Part shown: positions 1 to 10,805 of the stretch, piece by piece
Layout: every line of letters starts with the position of its first letter
How positions within the stretch are numbered: the stretch's first letter is position 1
NCBI RefSeq assembly: GCF_001039355.2
Contig: NW_019774992.1
Span: 144,918 to 208,917, forward strand
DNA from: Lingula anatina
Taxonomy: Eukaryota; Brachiopoda; Lingulata; Lingulida; Lingulidae
Direction of reading: 5' to 3'
Length of the DNA: 64,000 nt
Made by a program: the position numbers and the translations under genes
The notes under the pieces: model-generated
What the model was told of the DNA's origin: nothing
Seen by the model: only the letters and a program-made list of their open reading frames with translations
Databases searched by the model: none

Positions 1-737
1 AGCGACACTGACGTGTTCGCATGCCCGAGCAGAAATACGGCATCTAAACATGCGCGTATGGATTGTTCTGTCGAAGGCTCGGCGGGTTTACTTAGCAAGT
101 TTTCCGCAACGGATAACATTGCAAAGGTGCTTTTAGTGATAGCACTTTGGATGGAAGAAAATCTCAGATCTCTTTTCTTGAGATAGTTCTGTTTGCGCAT
201 TCTGCGCCAAATGTCTTTGTTAACCCGAGGCACTGTGACTTTGTCACAGTTCTGTGGCCTCAAATACAACTCCTTCTTCTTTTTTACTTTTTCTGTCGCC
301 AGTGGCTTAGTAAAAGCTTTATTGGCAATGTCAGCCAATTTAGCGCTTATATTCGGCCCAGTATCCTCCTCATCTTCAAATGATGCGCTTACATCTTCTA
401 AGACAGCAGTACTGTCACTTTTTCCCGCGGCATTGAGGAGGCTCGCAACGTCGTCCTCGTCCTGATGGTCCATAGGAATGTCAATATCGGAGCAGGAGGA
501 GTCGTCTTCTTCCTCTCCTTCTTCAAAGACCGTCGCAGAGCGTTTGGCGGGTTTCTTTTCGGCTGCCATTGTCGCCCAAGCCTCGCCCATTTTCTGTATA
601 TTGGAGGGAACAGCCTCCATAGTGCCCTTAAGGACATCAATCGCTGAGAAAATGTTTCTCGATTCAGAAGGGGTAATACCCACCCCTGGCCGCAGTAGGG
701 CGTCTTCTTCTTGAGAAAAAATATTGAAGGTTTCCAT
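1..737 (-). CDS. Partial retroelement gag-like open frame, runs off left edge
   Basis: An uninterrupted minus-strand frame starts at an ATG at 737-735 and stays open for about 245 codons to the left edge. It is not in any shorter ORF that can be called here because its stop lies outside the window. The first part is acidic (a run of Glu and Asp around 450-560). The second part is basic, with the stretch VTVPRVNKDIWRRMRKQNY around 175-235, and the end reads VFLLGHANTSVS. The pattern of an acidic N-terminus, a short basic region with a conserved Trp, then LLGHAN recalls Gag-like first ORFs of tyrosine-recombinase (DIRS-type) retroelements in marine animals. That recollection is from memory and unverified. 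No recombinase or reverse transcriptase is in view. It could instead be an unknown host gene. Confidence 0.5.
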   Translation of the reverse strand, partial: METFNIFSQEEDALLRPGVGITPSESRNIFSAIDVLKGTMEAVPSNIQKMGEAWATMAAEKKPAKRSATVFEEGEEEDDSSCSDIDIPMDHQDEDDVASLLNAAGKSDSTAVLEDVSASFEDEEDTGPNISAKLADIANKAFTKPLATEKVKKKKELYLRPQNCDKVTVPRVNKDIWRRMRKQNYLKKRDLRFSSIQSAITKSTFAMLSVAENLLSKPAEPSTEQSIRACLDAVFLLGHANTSVS

Positions 738-1800
738 CAAAAAATGAAAAAACCGCGTAGGAAGAAATGTTATGCGTCCGTCTGGAAGTCCAGTTGGTTG
801 CGCACTGAAGTCCGATACGCCTGCACAATATTTTTATATGTAGCCCTAATATGCAGTTATTCTGTTGTAAATGTTCTCAAAGACGTTGCATATTTCCTTG
901 GCAACTTCTTTGCTGGTCTTCAGTTCATGATAGTGATTGCTTCCCCGGGTTCTTACATGCAGAAAAAAATATTCCATCCACCTTTTTTAATAATTTAAAG
1001 ACATACACTCTTTGGTTGCTTGAGGTTAAGATAATTCTGCTTCTTCTTCATAATTCACATGCAGCAAAACTTGCGATCTCTTATCACTCCTCGTTCTGAT
1101 TAACCGAGATCTGACTCTTCCGTCAAGGTTGACAGTAAACTGACAACCATCAAGGTAACAAAACTCCATTTAAAATGTAACAATGGCAGTGTTAACATGA
1201 GCAAAATATATTTTACAACCCTAAAAACATAAGAAAATGTATATTACAAACTATGTCCTTTAGTTGTCGATGTTGAAACTTTTGTTAGGGCGTATTGTCT
1301 GCCATTTTTGAAAATCGTCATTTTTGTTGTGAAAAAAATAGTTGCACATGTGTGTTTAGCATAATTTCCTGCTGTAGAAAACACTTACTTATCAAAGATT
1401 TGTTCTTCATCCAACCCTATTCAATACAGGTATATAGTACATGCACAAATTTACAGCATTAAGTGTTTATGTAGACATGTAGTACACATGCTTTGTATGC
1501 GTTTCCAAAAATAGTGAAATTAGCGACCTAAAGAAGGCTCCTAGCTCAAATTTCTCATCAGAAATGAACTTTTAAACTCATTTTGCCTCTAAAATCACCT
1601 GTATCTTGAGAGACTCCCAAACAAAAGCTATTATTTATCCTACCCTAATATGATGCAAAGATCATTTGTATACTTTAGATTTATATCACCGATCTCTCTT
1701 ATATCTATGCGCAGTACTGTTTATTGTAGTAAGATTTCGCAGTATCATACAGGTACTTGTGTTGACAGAAGAGACCAAATGTCACGTTCCCTCTAGCGCG
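738..1800. other. Intergenic, no gene seen
   Basis: AT-rich sequence between the left-edge frame and the RING/B-box gene. Only short unrelated open frames are present, with no recognisable domain, RNA gene or clear repeat structure. Confidence 0.6.
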
Positions 1801-1805
1801 GGCCT

Positions 1806-1826
1806 ATTATATAAAATATATAAGGG
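1806..1826 (+). promoter_or_regulatory. Possible TATA-like element of the RING/B-box gene
   Basis: A TATATAAAATATATAAGG run lies about 210 bases before the preferred start codon at 2034. It could be a TATA box, but the surroundings are AT-rich, so the match may be chance. Confidence 0.3.
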
Positions 1827-2033
1827 TTAAATTTAGTTTGTAAGTTGACTACGTGTTTTATGTTAGAGTTTTTTGTGTGTTTTATCAGTGCGTTCTATTT
1901 CGTTTTGTTTAGTTTTCTTTTTATGCTCAGTGATATGTACCTTACCTTATATATAAAGGTGATCAGTGAACCTCTGCCAAGGGCCACGGAACAAGTGTTA
2001 CGAAGTAAATATGACGTCACTAAAAAGTTCAAT

Positions 2034-3266
2034 ATGGCCGAGGCGCTGGCAGCAGCTTTCACAGATAATCTTTTGACATGTAGCATCTGTCTGGGAGAGT
2101 ATGAGGACCCCCGTGTGCTGCCTTGCTACCATACATTTTGCTATGGTTGTATATGTAACCATGCTACGCGAACTGTATCTCGGGACAGGACATTTTGGTG
2201 TCCCCTTTGTAGGGAAGAGATACAATTTCCAAGAAAAGGATTTGCACTTAAAAAGAATCATCTTATTCATAAGGCAAAAGATCTTCTCAGTCAGCAACAG
2301 CAGCATGAAGTCTCACCCCCAATCAAAGACAATGATGTGCATGGTGTCACGCAAGCCACTGCAGAAATGATGAGCAAATGTGAGAAGCATCCTACAAATG
2401 AATTGAAATACTACTGTGAAGACGATGATGCCGTTGTTTGTGGTGACTGTATACCAAAAGAGCATTACAGACATGGTATTGTACCCATTGAAGATGTTGC
2501 AAATAGCAATCGAGAAAAAATTAAAGCTGCCCTTATGAAAACTGAAACAAAACTGGACATGTTTAAAGAAGCAGTTGCCAAGGACAGAACCAATGAATTG
2601 GAGGAGGTCAACACGGAATATACCATCAACAAAATTAAAGAACAGGCTCAATTTATCCATAAACTGGTTGAAATTACAGAGCAAAAACTGATTTCAGAAG
2701 TAAAATTTGCTTGTAACATCAGTAAAAAGCAGAAGGAAGCAAACACGGACACCTTCGAACTTCATCATGCCTCCTTACAAAGTGCCTGCAGATTTGCCCA
2801 GGAACTTGTAACAAATGGCTCTAATTCTGACATCATGCTTCATACTAAGGCTCTGACCGAGAGACTGACAGCACTGGAGAAAATGCCAGTGCCAACTCCA
2901 GACACACCAGCACAGATATCCTACAGCCCTGGTATAATATCTGCTGCTGCACTGGAAGCTATGTTAGGGCAGGTGACCGCGCAGGCAGCACCACCTCCGC
3001 CCCCACCTCCACGTCGGTATGTACCTGCGCCTCCACCTCTGCCTCAGCCTCCACGTCCGAATGTGCCCCCACCTCCACCTCTACCTAAGCCTCCACGTCT
3101 GAATGTGCCCCCACCTCCACCTCTGCCTAAGCCTCCACGTCTGAATGTACCCCCACCTCCACCTCTGCATAAGCCTCCACGTCTGAATGTGCCCCCACCT
3201 CCACCTCTGCCTCAGTCTCCACGTCCGAATGTGCCCCCACCTCCAACTCTACCTCCACGGTCCTAG
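2034..3266 (+). CDS. TRIM-like E3 ubiquitin ligase (RING, B-box, coiled coil, proline-rich tail)
   Basis: Single-exon frame of about 410 residues from the ATG at 2034, which has A at -3 and G at +4. The frame is open further upstream to 1845, but that part translates to a Phe/Leu-rich string typical of UTR, so the downstream start is preferred. A C3HC4 RING finger occupies residues 16-59: CSIC, then CYHTFCYGC, then CPLC. A B-box 2 zinc finger follows at about 116-155 (CEKH, YYCEDDDAVVCGDC, H..H). A Lys/Glu-rich coiled coil covers about 165-270. The last 85 or so residues are proline-rich repeats. RING proteins of this plan transfer ubiquitin to substrates, with the B-box and coiled coil giving oligomerisation. 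The family usually ends in NHL or another C-terminal domain. Here that domain is missing and only broken NHL sequence remains downstream, so this may be a truncated paralogue. Intronless structure is common in invertebrate expansions of this family. Confidence 0.75.
   Translation: MAEALAAAFTDNLLTCSICLGEYEDPRVLPCYHTFCYGCICNHATRTVSRDRTFWCPLCREEIQFPRKGFALKKNHLIHKAKDLLSQQQQHEVSPPIKDNDVHGVTQATAEMMSKCEKHPTNELKYYCEDDDAVVCGDCIPKEHYRHGIVPIEDVANSNREKIKAALMKTETKLDMFKEAVAKDRTNELEEVNTEYTINKIKEQAQFIHKLVEITEQKLISEVKFACNISKKQKEANTDTFELHHASLQSACRFAQELVTNGSNSDIMLHTKALTERLTALEKMPVPTPDTPAQISYSPGIISAAALEAMLGQVTAQAAPPPPPPPRRYVPAPPPLPQPPRPNVPPPPPLPKPPRLNVPPPPPLPKPPRLNVPPPPPLHKPPRLNVPPPPPLPQSPRPNVPPPPTLPPRS
2985..3256 (+). 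repeat. In-frame 42-bp minisatellite coding for proline-rich units
   Basis: Five or six tandem 42-bp units (14 codons), each reading roughly PPPPPLPKPPRLNV, with Lys/Gln and Leu/Pro changes between units. The unit length is a multiple of three, so copy-number change keeps the frame. The units resemble polyproline SH3/WW ligands. The tract sits where an NHL domain would be expected. Confidence 0.85.
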
Positions 3267-3689
3267 ACTACCACTTCCTCGACTTCTACCTAACCTGTGG
3301 ACAAATCCAAGATCCTCCACCTTTTAAGAAAATGCAGAATGTGTGAATTCCTCACTCATAAAACACAAAATGATAAAACTGACACATTTAGAACTGGACT
3401 GGTCATACAGGGTAGCTGGGCAGCACGTGATTATTACTGTTGACGAAAAAGACTTATTTATCCATTTGAGACGTGGCTGTGTCACAGACTGGTCACCTGT
3501 ACATAACATCATCGGGTGACAAATGTGTCAGAATACTCCACCGGAGGGTCCCTGTAAACTTGAGGATCCATTTGGTATCACACCGAACAAATAAGGTTAT
3601 GTGTTGGTTTGCGACAAAATAAGGAAATCTTTTTTCACATTTAGTGGGCTGCTCTTGAACACCATTCCACTCAGTATTTGTTTTTACTC

Positions 3690-4015
3690 AGTGTACATCA
3701 CAGCGAACAGGGTGGATGGTAACATTGTGATATCAGACTGGCGAAGTGTACGTATGCTGTCTCCTACTGGTGGTCAGCTGTACCAGTATGGCACAGAGGG
3801 CAGTGGTGATGGTCAGCTGTGGTTACCACATGAGTGTGCACAGACAGCTATGGTCACATCTTCATTGCTGACTATGGTAACCACAAGATAGTGGCACTGA
3901 GTCCACAGGGACAGTTCATTAGATACATTACCACTAGAAATGATGGGTTGAAGCCCCAGTACCAATAGCCATCAACCCTGCTGGCCAGCTGGTGGCAGCA
4001 GAGAAGTTAAGACCT
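3690..4015 (+). pseudogene. Frameshifted NHL-repeat remnant downstream of the TRIM-like gene
   Basis: Two plus-strand frames read like consecutive NHL blades. The first reads NIVISDWRSVRMLSPTGGQ followed by a Tyr-Gly-rich stretch, up to about 3850. The second, in another frame from about 3852, reads HIFIADYGNHKIVALSPQG. A further fragment near 3965 reads AINPAGQLVAAE in a third register. NHL blades form a beta-propeller used for RNA or protein binding in TRIM-NHL proteins. The register changes and the stop after the proline tract mean this part is not translated with the RING gene. It is best read as the decayed 3' half of the same ancestral gene. A rare intron could hide one of the breaks, but no good splice sites are seen. 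Confidence 0.6.
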
Positions 4016-5142
4016 ATCAGTACTTATACTGAATATGCTGTTCACGCCAAGACATCGTTATACAGATCTTCATAATTAGCTGTACGGTAACATGGCAGGT
4101 TGAAGAAATTTGATCCATATGTTTATGACTCAATATTTTCAATGGGCAAAATTATCCATTTTGCAGATACATGTACGTAATTTTATAATCACAAAGATTA
4201 TATTTCTGTATTTCAGCTTTTACTGCAGAGAATATAATTATCTACACTGTAGTAGCCTGCTTTATATTATTTTTCCCTACCATCCAATAGGAATGTTCTA
4301 ATTTTAAGAAATTATTAGTTAAAAATATCGGTAAACTGTTCTTGAAATTCAGTCTCTGCCCCCATTGAATAGATCGAGCTATCGATTGCAAACTTATGAT
4401 ATTTCACGGGGTAAAATGTAATATAGCATCTTATAATGACAGCATGAACTTCATTGCTGACGCGTAGAGTCTGAAAATGATACATAATTTGAAGTCTCTT
4501 AAATAGATATAAGCAAATTATATATTTAAGTACGAATTAACAGTAATTCACAGCATAACAGAAAGCTAGGTTTAATCTTTCAATATCTGTGAATAACATT
4601 TATTCCCCCCCCCCCCCAACTAAAAAAAAAAAAAAAAAGAAATAAAGTCCAATCATCATTGTAATCATCTTACAGGTAGCACTGTAACAATTGAACAGTC
4701 GATTCAATGAATCAACTAGCTGTTATCTTTTTATATTGTGTTCATTTCAATAAAACTATAGATCACTTCAGTCTCTTTTTTCCTTTCTTTGACATCATTT
4801 TCGATTTTAAATTATTTTAATACGCCTCCTTGGGCAGCTAGGGAGTTATTGTATTGTATTGAAGAGACGTGTCATACGCTTGAACCGATTTTGCTGATTG
4901 CACTTAGCAAGAATCCCCGCAGAGTGTAGTTTTTAACACTTCTTCTTAGAAGATCACCTCACAACTAGAAAAAAATAATAATCAGTAATTAATTAATTAA
5001 TGGATAGATTAAAAATGATTTTGAAAATGTTATAGTTGTGATATTGTTGGCCTCTTTCCTTGTCCAAAAAAAGTTCTTAAAATCGAGGCAAAGTGCAACA
5101 AATGGGGCATGAAGACGCTAAATAGTATGTTTTAAACAAAGA
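4016..5142. other. Intergenic, no gene seen; C and A homopolymers
   Basis: AT-rich sequence. A C tract (4606-4618) followed by an A tract (4622-4638) is the only notable structure. Confidence 0.6.
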
Positions 5143-5382
5143 GACCATTCCCACAGATTTTTGGATGGATCTATATCCTTGGGGGTCTCACTAAATTGCG
5201 ATCAACTTAACCAGTTTATATGTCTGTCACGCCTAGTAAAGCTGCTGGGGGTAATTATCTTTACCCTAGCTGATTCGGTAGGTGTGACAGACATTTAAGT
5301 CTCTTGAGCTGATAGCAATTTAGTTGGAACCTCAGGGAGTTAGTTCGATCCAGATGGATCGATCTAAGTATGGGAACCCAGT
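5143..5382. mobile_element. MITE with imperfect inverted ends (family 1, copy a)
   Basis: The left end (CCATTCCCACAG, then GGATGGATCTA, then CTAAATTGCGATCA) matches the reverse complement of the right end (GTTCCCATACTTAGATCGAT, then CTCCCTGAGGTTCCAACTAA). Related ends occur at 23345-23519 and 45072-45291. No transposase is encoded. The superfamily is not certain. Confidence 0.6.
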
Positions 5383-6599
5383 CAAATAGTGCACTGTTCC
5401 GGGGGGGACTATGAAGAATGCTGCTCGCTGAAAGACAGTGGGATCTGAAAGCGAGGCAAGGGGAAGTGGATGGTAGGGGATGGGGGAATAAAGACAATGT
5501 ACTGGAAGTTACTGTTCAGGGCCGCCAAAAAATTAGACTTGTTAACATCATCATTTCAAAACGTCCCGATAAAGAGAAAACGTGGCAAGCCGAGGTTTGG
5601 ATAGAGAACCAAAATACAAAAATGGACCAGAATAAGTTTATTAGAGGTCACAAGAACGGCAGCTGATAGAAAGAACTTGGGGGTGTCCATGGAGTGCGCC
5701 GACAATCTCCGATATGCGGAGGATCGGGCTGCTGCTGATGACTTGAAGTTGCACATCGGTTGACTGGGAACTTGGCCCGCAACGCTACATTTCATGGAGT
5801 TCTTCAATATAAATTCAGCTAAAAGATGTACCTCCCCTCCCCCCCCCTCCGCTTCTTGCACTTTTGACTAACGTGGTTGAAAAGGGTGGGCAGGCGGGGA
5901 AGGGGGAGGTCCCGGATTATCATTGAAATTCTTGCCTCCCCCTTGCAGCTCTAACCGCAGTACAATCTAAAGCATGGGTGCAAGAGGTAAAAACTAAAAA
6001 TCAAGAATACGCAATTTCTCATCACATGTAGACCATATCGAAAAAAAAAGATCAAAATGAAGACTTAAAACTCTGAAATCAGGCCTAATCTTGAAAACTC
6101 TAACCGATGCTCAAATGCATGGATACTAAGATGTAATAATTACCTGTTTTGATAGTATGGCATGACATTTTACTCATCACATGGACAATTTTATCAATTA
6201 AATAGGAATCTATCGACAGGAGACACGAAAAAGAAAACTATTGTGAAAATACTGTATAGGCTAATCACAGACTTCCCGAAATGAAAAAAAAAAAATTCAG
6301 ACATTCATTCTGACAATACCTAAAAAACTCTCAGACCAAAATAATAATAATAATAATAATAACAAATAAATAAATAAGTAAATAAATAAATAAATAAAAT
6401 TGAGGTATACAGCAGCATGTTTTATTTTTGAGTTGTTGCGATTTATAGGAGACATGATTTTGACTTATGTATGTTAAATTCGCCGATAATTAGCCTACCC
6501 TTTACATAATCAGTTTTTCCAAATTCATAAGTTCGCCTTGGATGTCTGCTAATTGATTAATTTTTTCAAGTTAATTTCTGAACAAATGCACCAACCCGT
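5383..6599. other. Intergenic, no gene seen; AAT and AAAT microsatellites
   Basis: Open frames around 5418-5860 overlap on both strands and have no domain. An (AAT)n run at 6341-6361 passes into (AAAT)n to 6398. Confidence 0.55.
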
Positions 6600-7253
6600 T
6601 TCAACCTCCTGACGTACGAGTTTCCTTTTATAGTAATCAATCGAAATTTTCAAAAATTAATTCTGGCCGAAAAAGGAAGTCGCAATCTTCTGGGACTCTA
6701 ACCAGCCAACGAGTTTCTGACGTAAGCCAAACAGCAACGCTACCACGAAGCCACGGCAGCTTCGATGATACTCGACGTTCAGATGGATACTTTCAACTTT
6801 GTCACGGAGAGATTGGACCTACATGTATATATCTGCTGTCCCAATCGATAATCCGGGTGCCGTATTTCATCCCACGCAACCCCAGTGCTCGACCACGCTT
6901 TATCATCAACGGTAAATTCCATGATGTACAGGAAGCCGTGTTTGAGAACCCGACACGGAGCTCGGAGTTTGATTTATACTTACAATAAATTTGGCTTTAC
7001 TTATGATATTAAAGAGTACAATGGGATCAAAGACGGTTTAAAACTGGCTTGTTTTAGTTTAAGGGAGACCCTAAGAAGGGGGTATTTAAAAAAAAAACAT
7101 TTAAATGTGTATTTACTGGTGCGATTTCCATTTAAGCAATTGCGACAATGGAAATATTTGAGTAAAGCAAAATTGGCAAATAACGCCGCCTAGAAGATAT
7201 AGTATTTCTGCTGAACACGGTTAACAGGTGGCATGACGTGCTGTTATACCTGA
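6600..7253 (-). repeat. Composite interspersed repeat with tRNA-like boxes, copy A
   Basis: About 650 bp, near-identical in plan to copy C at 13795-14444 and sharing most of its length with copy B, which follows directly. On the minus strand it holds a tRNA-like segment (6687-6762) with an A-box-like TGGCTTCGTGGTAGCG. The B box is damaged in this copy (TTAGAGTCCC). Plus-strand frames in all three copies read a conserved 60-residue string starting near MMYRKPCLRTRHGARS. That agreement may only reflect recent common descent. It could be a tRNA-derived SINE attached to a longer body, or a SINE inside a low-copy segmental duplicate. Confidence 0.6.
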
Positions 7254-7682
7254 AAAATTAATTCTGGCAAGAAAAGGACATCGCCATCTGCTGGGACTCG
7301 AACCACCCTACCTAAGAGTGTCTGCCGGTATTCCAAACGGCAACGTTACCACGAAGCCACGGCAGCTTCGTTGATACTCGATGTTCAGATGGATACTTTC
7401 AACTTTGTCACGGAGAGATTGGACCTACATGTACATATCTGCTGTCCCAATCGATAATCCGGGTGCCGTATTTCATCCCACGCAACCCCAGTGCTCGTAT
7501 CATCAACGGTAAATTCCATGATGTACAGGAAGCCGTGTTTGAGAACCCGACATGGAGCTCGGAGTTTGATTTATACTTACAATAAATTTGGCTTTACTAA
7601 TGATATTAAAGAGTACAATGGGATCAAAGACGGTTTACAACTGGCTTGTTTTAGTTTCAGGGAGACCCTAAGAAGGGGGAAT
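7253..7682 (-). repeat. Composite interspersed repeat with tRNA-like boxes, copy B
   Basis: Head-to-tail with copy A. It begins at the shared AAAAATTAATTCTGGC and stops at AAGAAGGGGG, where copies A and C continue for another 170 bp. Minus-strand tRNA-like boxes are intact: B box GGTTCGAGTCCC at about 7291-7302, A box TGGCTTCGTGGTAACG at about 7345-7361. Confidence 0.6.
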
Positions 7683-7789
7683 AACCTTGCGCGCGTTATA
7701 CGTCACAGGTCTTGCGTAACTACCCACGTGCTACGATTTTTCCCTTGGGGGGGCAGCAAGCGGACATTTTGTACAGGAGCAATGCAAAG

Positions 7790-7939
7790 ATGGGTGAAAA
7801 CGATACGTTGTTTTTAACCGAAGACGATGTCCCTGGGGCAAAACTGCCAACACCAAAAGTAAAGGAGCAGACCAACGTTGTTTTGAAACGATGTGGTAAG
7901 CCTGTCAGTGGCGAGTTGGGGAGAAAAGAGCAGCACTGA
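7790..7939 (+). CDS. Short hypothetical frame, possible broken SAP-like first exon
   Basis: A 49-residue frame from an ATG in good context (AAAGATGG). It reads MGENDTLFLTEDDVPGAKLP, then a Lys-rich stretch, then VVLKRCGKPVSGELG. The order of an acidic start, a VKEQTNVVLKR helix and then GKPVSG recalls SAP-like DNA-binding segments (ALKRWLxCRG.K.SGKK). Relative to that pattern, about seven residues appear missing around CGKP and the frame shifts afterwards. It lies directly after repeat copy B. Low-confidence call; it may be a dead exon of a repeat-associated gene or chance. Confidence 0.3.
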   Translation: MGENDTLFLTEDDVPGAKLPTPKVKEQTNVVLKRCGKPVSGELGRKEQH

Positions 7940-8304
7940 TAGCAAGGTACTGTGTACAAAGTTAATGATAATTTCATGTTGCAAAAGCATAATTAAATCA
8001 GTTAGTTATTTTCCAAACGATATTATTTGAATAGCAGATACATAGATCAAATTAAACCCAATAAAAATTTTTGATAACATTGAAAATCAAAACCTGCGGT
8101 GCACGATAGGTTGAGGAAGACACTGCCACAGCAAGTAATGCATGAATTTTGTTACATAACACCATATGCTTGTGTAGTTGTTAACTCTGTGGTATTATTA
8201 CTGCTCATATAAATACCTGATATTATTTCTCAGGCTACCAAGTACAAATCAACTTAATTATTTTGTGGCAATTGACCTCCATGTTCCATCATGTGTGCAG
8301 GCTG

Positions 8305-8340
<36 letters not shown>

Positions 8341-10287
8341 TGTTCAAGCACATTTTGATAAAGTGGCTATGCTTTAACAAGAGAAAGTCAAAATTTATGC
8401 TGAAGTTTAAAAGATTAAATCATCAGTAGTATGTACAATTAAAGCTATTTGATTTTGCATATTTGATTTTCAATTATCTTGATTATGGTATGAGGTTTCT
8501 GCCTTTTTCTCTTGCCCTCAAATCAATGTATAACAAGTAAATTGATAGTGCTTTATTACAATTTTGGCTTTATACTTTCAGATGTAAAACTGTTTAGATG
8601 TTGGTAAAGCTGTAGAGATTGATGTGAGCATAGATCAGGGGAAATGGTATTAGGGAAACTAGGACAAGACAGATAATGTACTAGTAGATCCATCATCACA
8701 GCAAGGGTAGATGGTGTGATATTGTCCCTGAGGCTGTGCCACAAGTTTTCAACTGGTTGAGTCCTTACTAAGACAAGCTGCTGCGGTGTGAATCGCAATA
8801 TGTACATTCAGGTTATACGTGACAGATTTATGACAAAAGAGACCTTCACAATATACTTACTAAGGAGTTATTCTTGCGTCTATGCCTCATCAAAAGTACA
8901 CAGTTACAGTGACTAGAGCATTGTCTGCAAATAGTGAGGCAGTGAAGGCTGCAAGGTGCCATTGTTTTTCAGTATTAAGAATGACAGTATCTGTTTTTTA
9001 TTTATATATTTATTTTTTTATTATTCATTTTTAATGGGAAGGAGACTCACTTTGTTCTTTATATGCCCATTCAGTTAAGGGTTGGTGGCAATACATGGTA
9101 AATCTGTCATGCCTGTATGTAGAATTTCTCTTGCTCAAATTTCTACATTTATTGAATGCAATATGAAGTTTCCTGACTGATTAATGAGGTTACTTGTAGA
9201 AATATCTTGCCTACACACATTTTGTGATATTTTTGCTACTTTATACATATGATTAATATTTTATTCACATTTCATCAGTGGTGTGTGAAAGGTATTTGCA
9301 TTTTAGAACTGTAGATCTGTGTACCAACAGGGTTATACTGCAGTAATATCTGTTTTAACAGATTAAAATATTTCAAAAATAAGCTTCATGTTTGATAATT
9401 AATTGGTTTGAAATAAATAAATAACCCAAATAAAATCAATTCATTTTATATTTCACATAATCTGTTTTTATTATTTCTTCTAAGCATTTAATCATAACAT
9501 CTCCCATCATTATACTGTTATTGTGTAATAACATTGAAAATTTTTATTAACAGGTTGATGCTAAGGTATTACAAATAAATATAAGCATCAAAGCATATTT
9601 CCTTACTCAAAGGTAGCAAACGTACCACTGGCATAATACCGGTAATGATACAAGTAAAGATGACAGCACTGATAACTGGGTTTACAGCATGGTTGCATAG
9701 TTAGTGTCAGATTGTTATCTGATAAAGTTTGCTACTAGTACCTAGGAACAAAAGGTCTGCCACTTGACAATCAAGTTGATAAAATCACAAAACGCCTGTA
9801 GAAAATAGTGCATACCTGCCCAACATTGATTTGTTCAGATTCTTGACTAAGGGGTACATTACTGGTGTCAAGGGCCAAGACTTGAACTTAGGGGTTTGGC
9901 ATGTCACTGGACATTCCTCTCGATTTCTGCCCAAATCTAATAAAGCCTCAGTTGCTTAACTTTCGCCAAATTTCCAATATCTACAGGTTGTGTTGTTTAA
10001 TGCTTGGGGTCTCTTCTCTGGCGGCGGTTAATTGGGGACACCTGTGCGGCCTGTCAACGCACCAAGACCCACTTTTGCCAGTGCCACATTTTCCATTGCC
10101 GTAAATATCAAATTTGTGAAAAGAATGAGGAATAATGACAGTTATGAAAAATGTTTGGAAGTACCTGTCACCTTCGCCACAGTATCCACATGGGCTGTGC
10201 TGCCCCCCCACCACAGGCGACACCTTGCGGAGCAAGCGTGCGTAATCCAGGGTGCAACTGAAAATAACCTTGTCGCGCGACTTTATT
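7940..10287. other. Intergenic, no convincing gene
   Basis: AT-rich sequence with a (TTA)n microsatellite (8305-8341). The minus-strand frame at 8556-8807 and the frames around 9901-10343 show no known domain. An N at 10288 marks a likely collapsed gap. Confidence 0.55.
8305..8341. repeat. (TTA)n microsatellite
   Basis: About twelve TTA units. Confidence 0.95.
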
Positions 10288-10413
10288 NCAATGTAAGCTG
10301 GAAAATCTGACCATCTTCCGGAAGACCCAGAAGACGGCCTCAATCCACCCCTGTTTGATAATTTGTCAAATCATTTTGTTGGCCACCCATCTAACTGTAT
10401 GTTTATAATGTAG

Positions 10414-10578
10414 GAGCCTGCCTCTCTGTATGAGCTGGCCATGCTGGCCCTGGACAGTCCAGAGAGTGGGTGGACGGAGACAGATGGACCAAAGGAAGAC
10501 CTGGCCAGCTATGTGAAGGACTTCCTGGTCAGCAGGGCTGAGATGTTGGAAGATTATTTCTCCATGGAGATCAGTGAG
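10414..10578 (+). CDS. MLH1: Single exon of MLH1 DNA mismatch-repair protein (orphan)
   Basis: A phase 0-0 exon of exactly 165 nt (55 codons), with acceptor TTTATAATGTAG before it and donor GTAGGT after it. Its translation contains [14 protein letters not shown], then [16 protein letters not shown], then [15 protein letters not shown]. This is the distinctive C-terminal stretch of MLH1, within the domain that dimerises with PMS2. From memory, the matching human exon (exon 16) is also 165 nt, which supports a genuine splice unit. MLH1 acts with PMS2 downstream of MutS in nuclear mismatch repair. No flanking MLH1 exon was found on either side before the retroelement at 10768-13030 or in the 2.4 kb upstream. 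The exon may therefore be a stray copy, or the assembly may be broken here (an N lies 126 bases upstream). Confidence 0.85.
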
Positions 10579-10765
10579 GTAGGTAGGTTATGTCCTTGCC
10601 AGGTTGGATTTACACTGGACTTTATCAGAATTGAGGTGTGTTTATAGTCTTCTTGTGACAGCTTAATTTTAGTAACAAGATATTTAGGATAATTCCTCAA
10701 ATTTTGAACAACATGAAATAGCATAATGTTTTTTTCAAAAATGTTTGGTTAGAAACATTGAGATC

Positions 10766-10767
<2 letters not shown>

Positions 10768-10805
<38 letters not shown>
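10768..10805. repeat. (AAT)n tail microsatellite of the non-LTR element
   Basis: About twelve AAT units at the 3' end (minus orientation) of the reverse-transcriptase element. CR1/L2-type elements often end in short tandem repeats, so this likely marks its 3' terminus. Confidence 0.7.

Noticed and set aside
1845-2033. N-terminal hydrophobic extension (possible membrane segment) of the RING gene
   Set aside because: The Phe/Leu-rich string is what T-rich 5' UTR gives in translation. The ATG at 2034 has a better context and sits right before the RING, as in the family.
8556-8807. Minus-strand frame with a VENLWHSLRD string resembling the end of a transposase
   Set aside because: Only one short match, no catalytic motifs, no inverted ends found.
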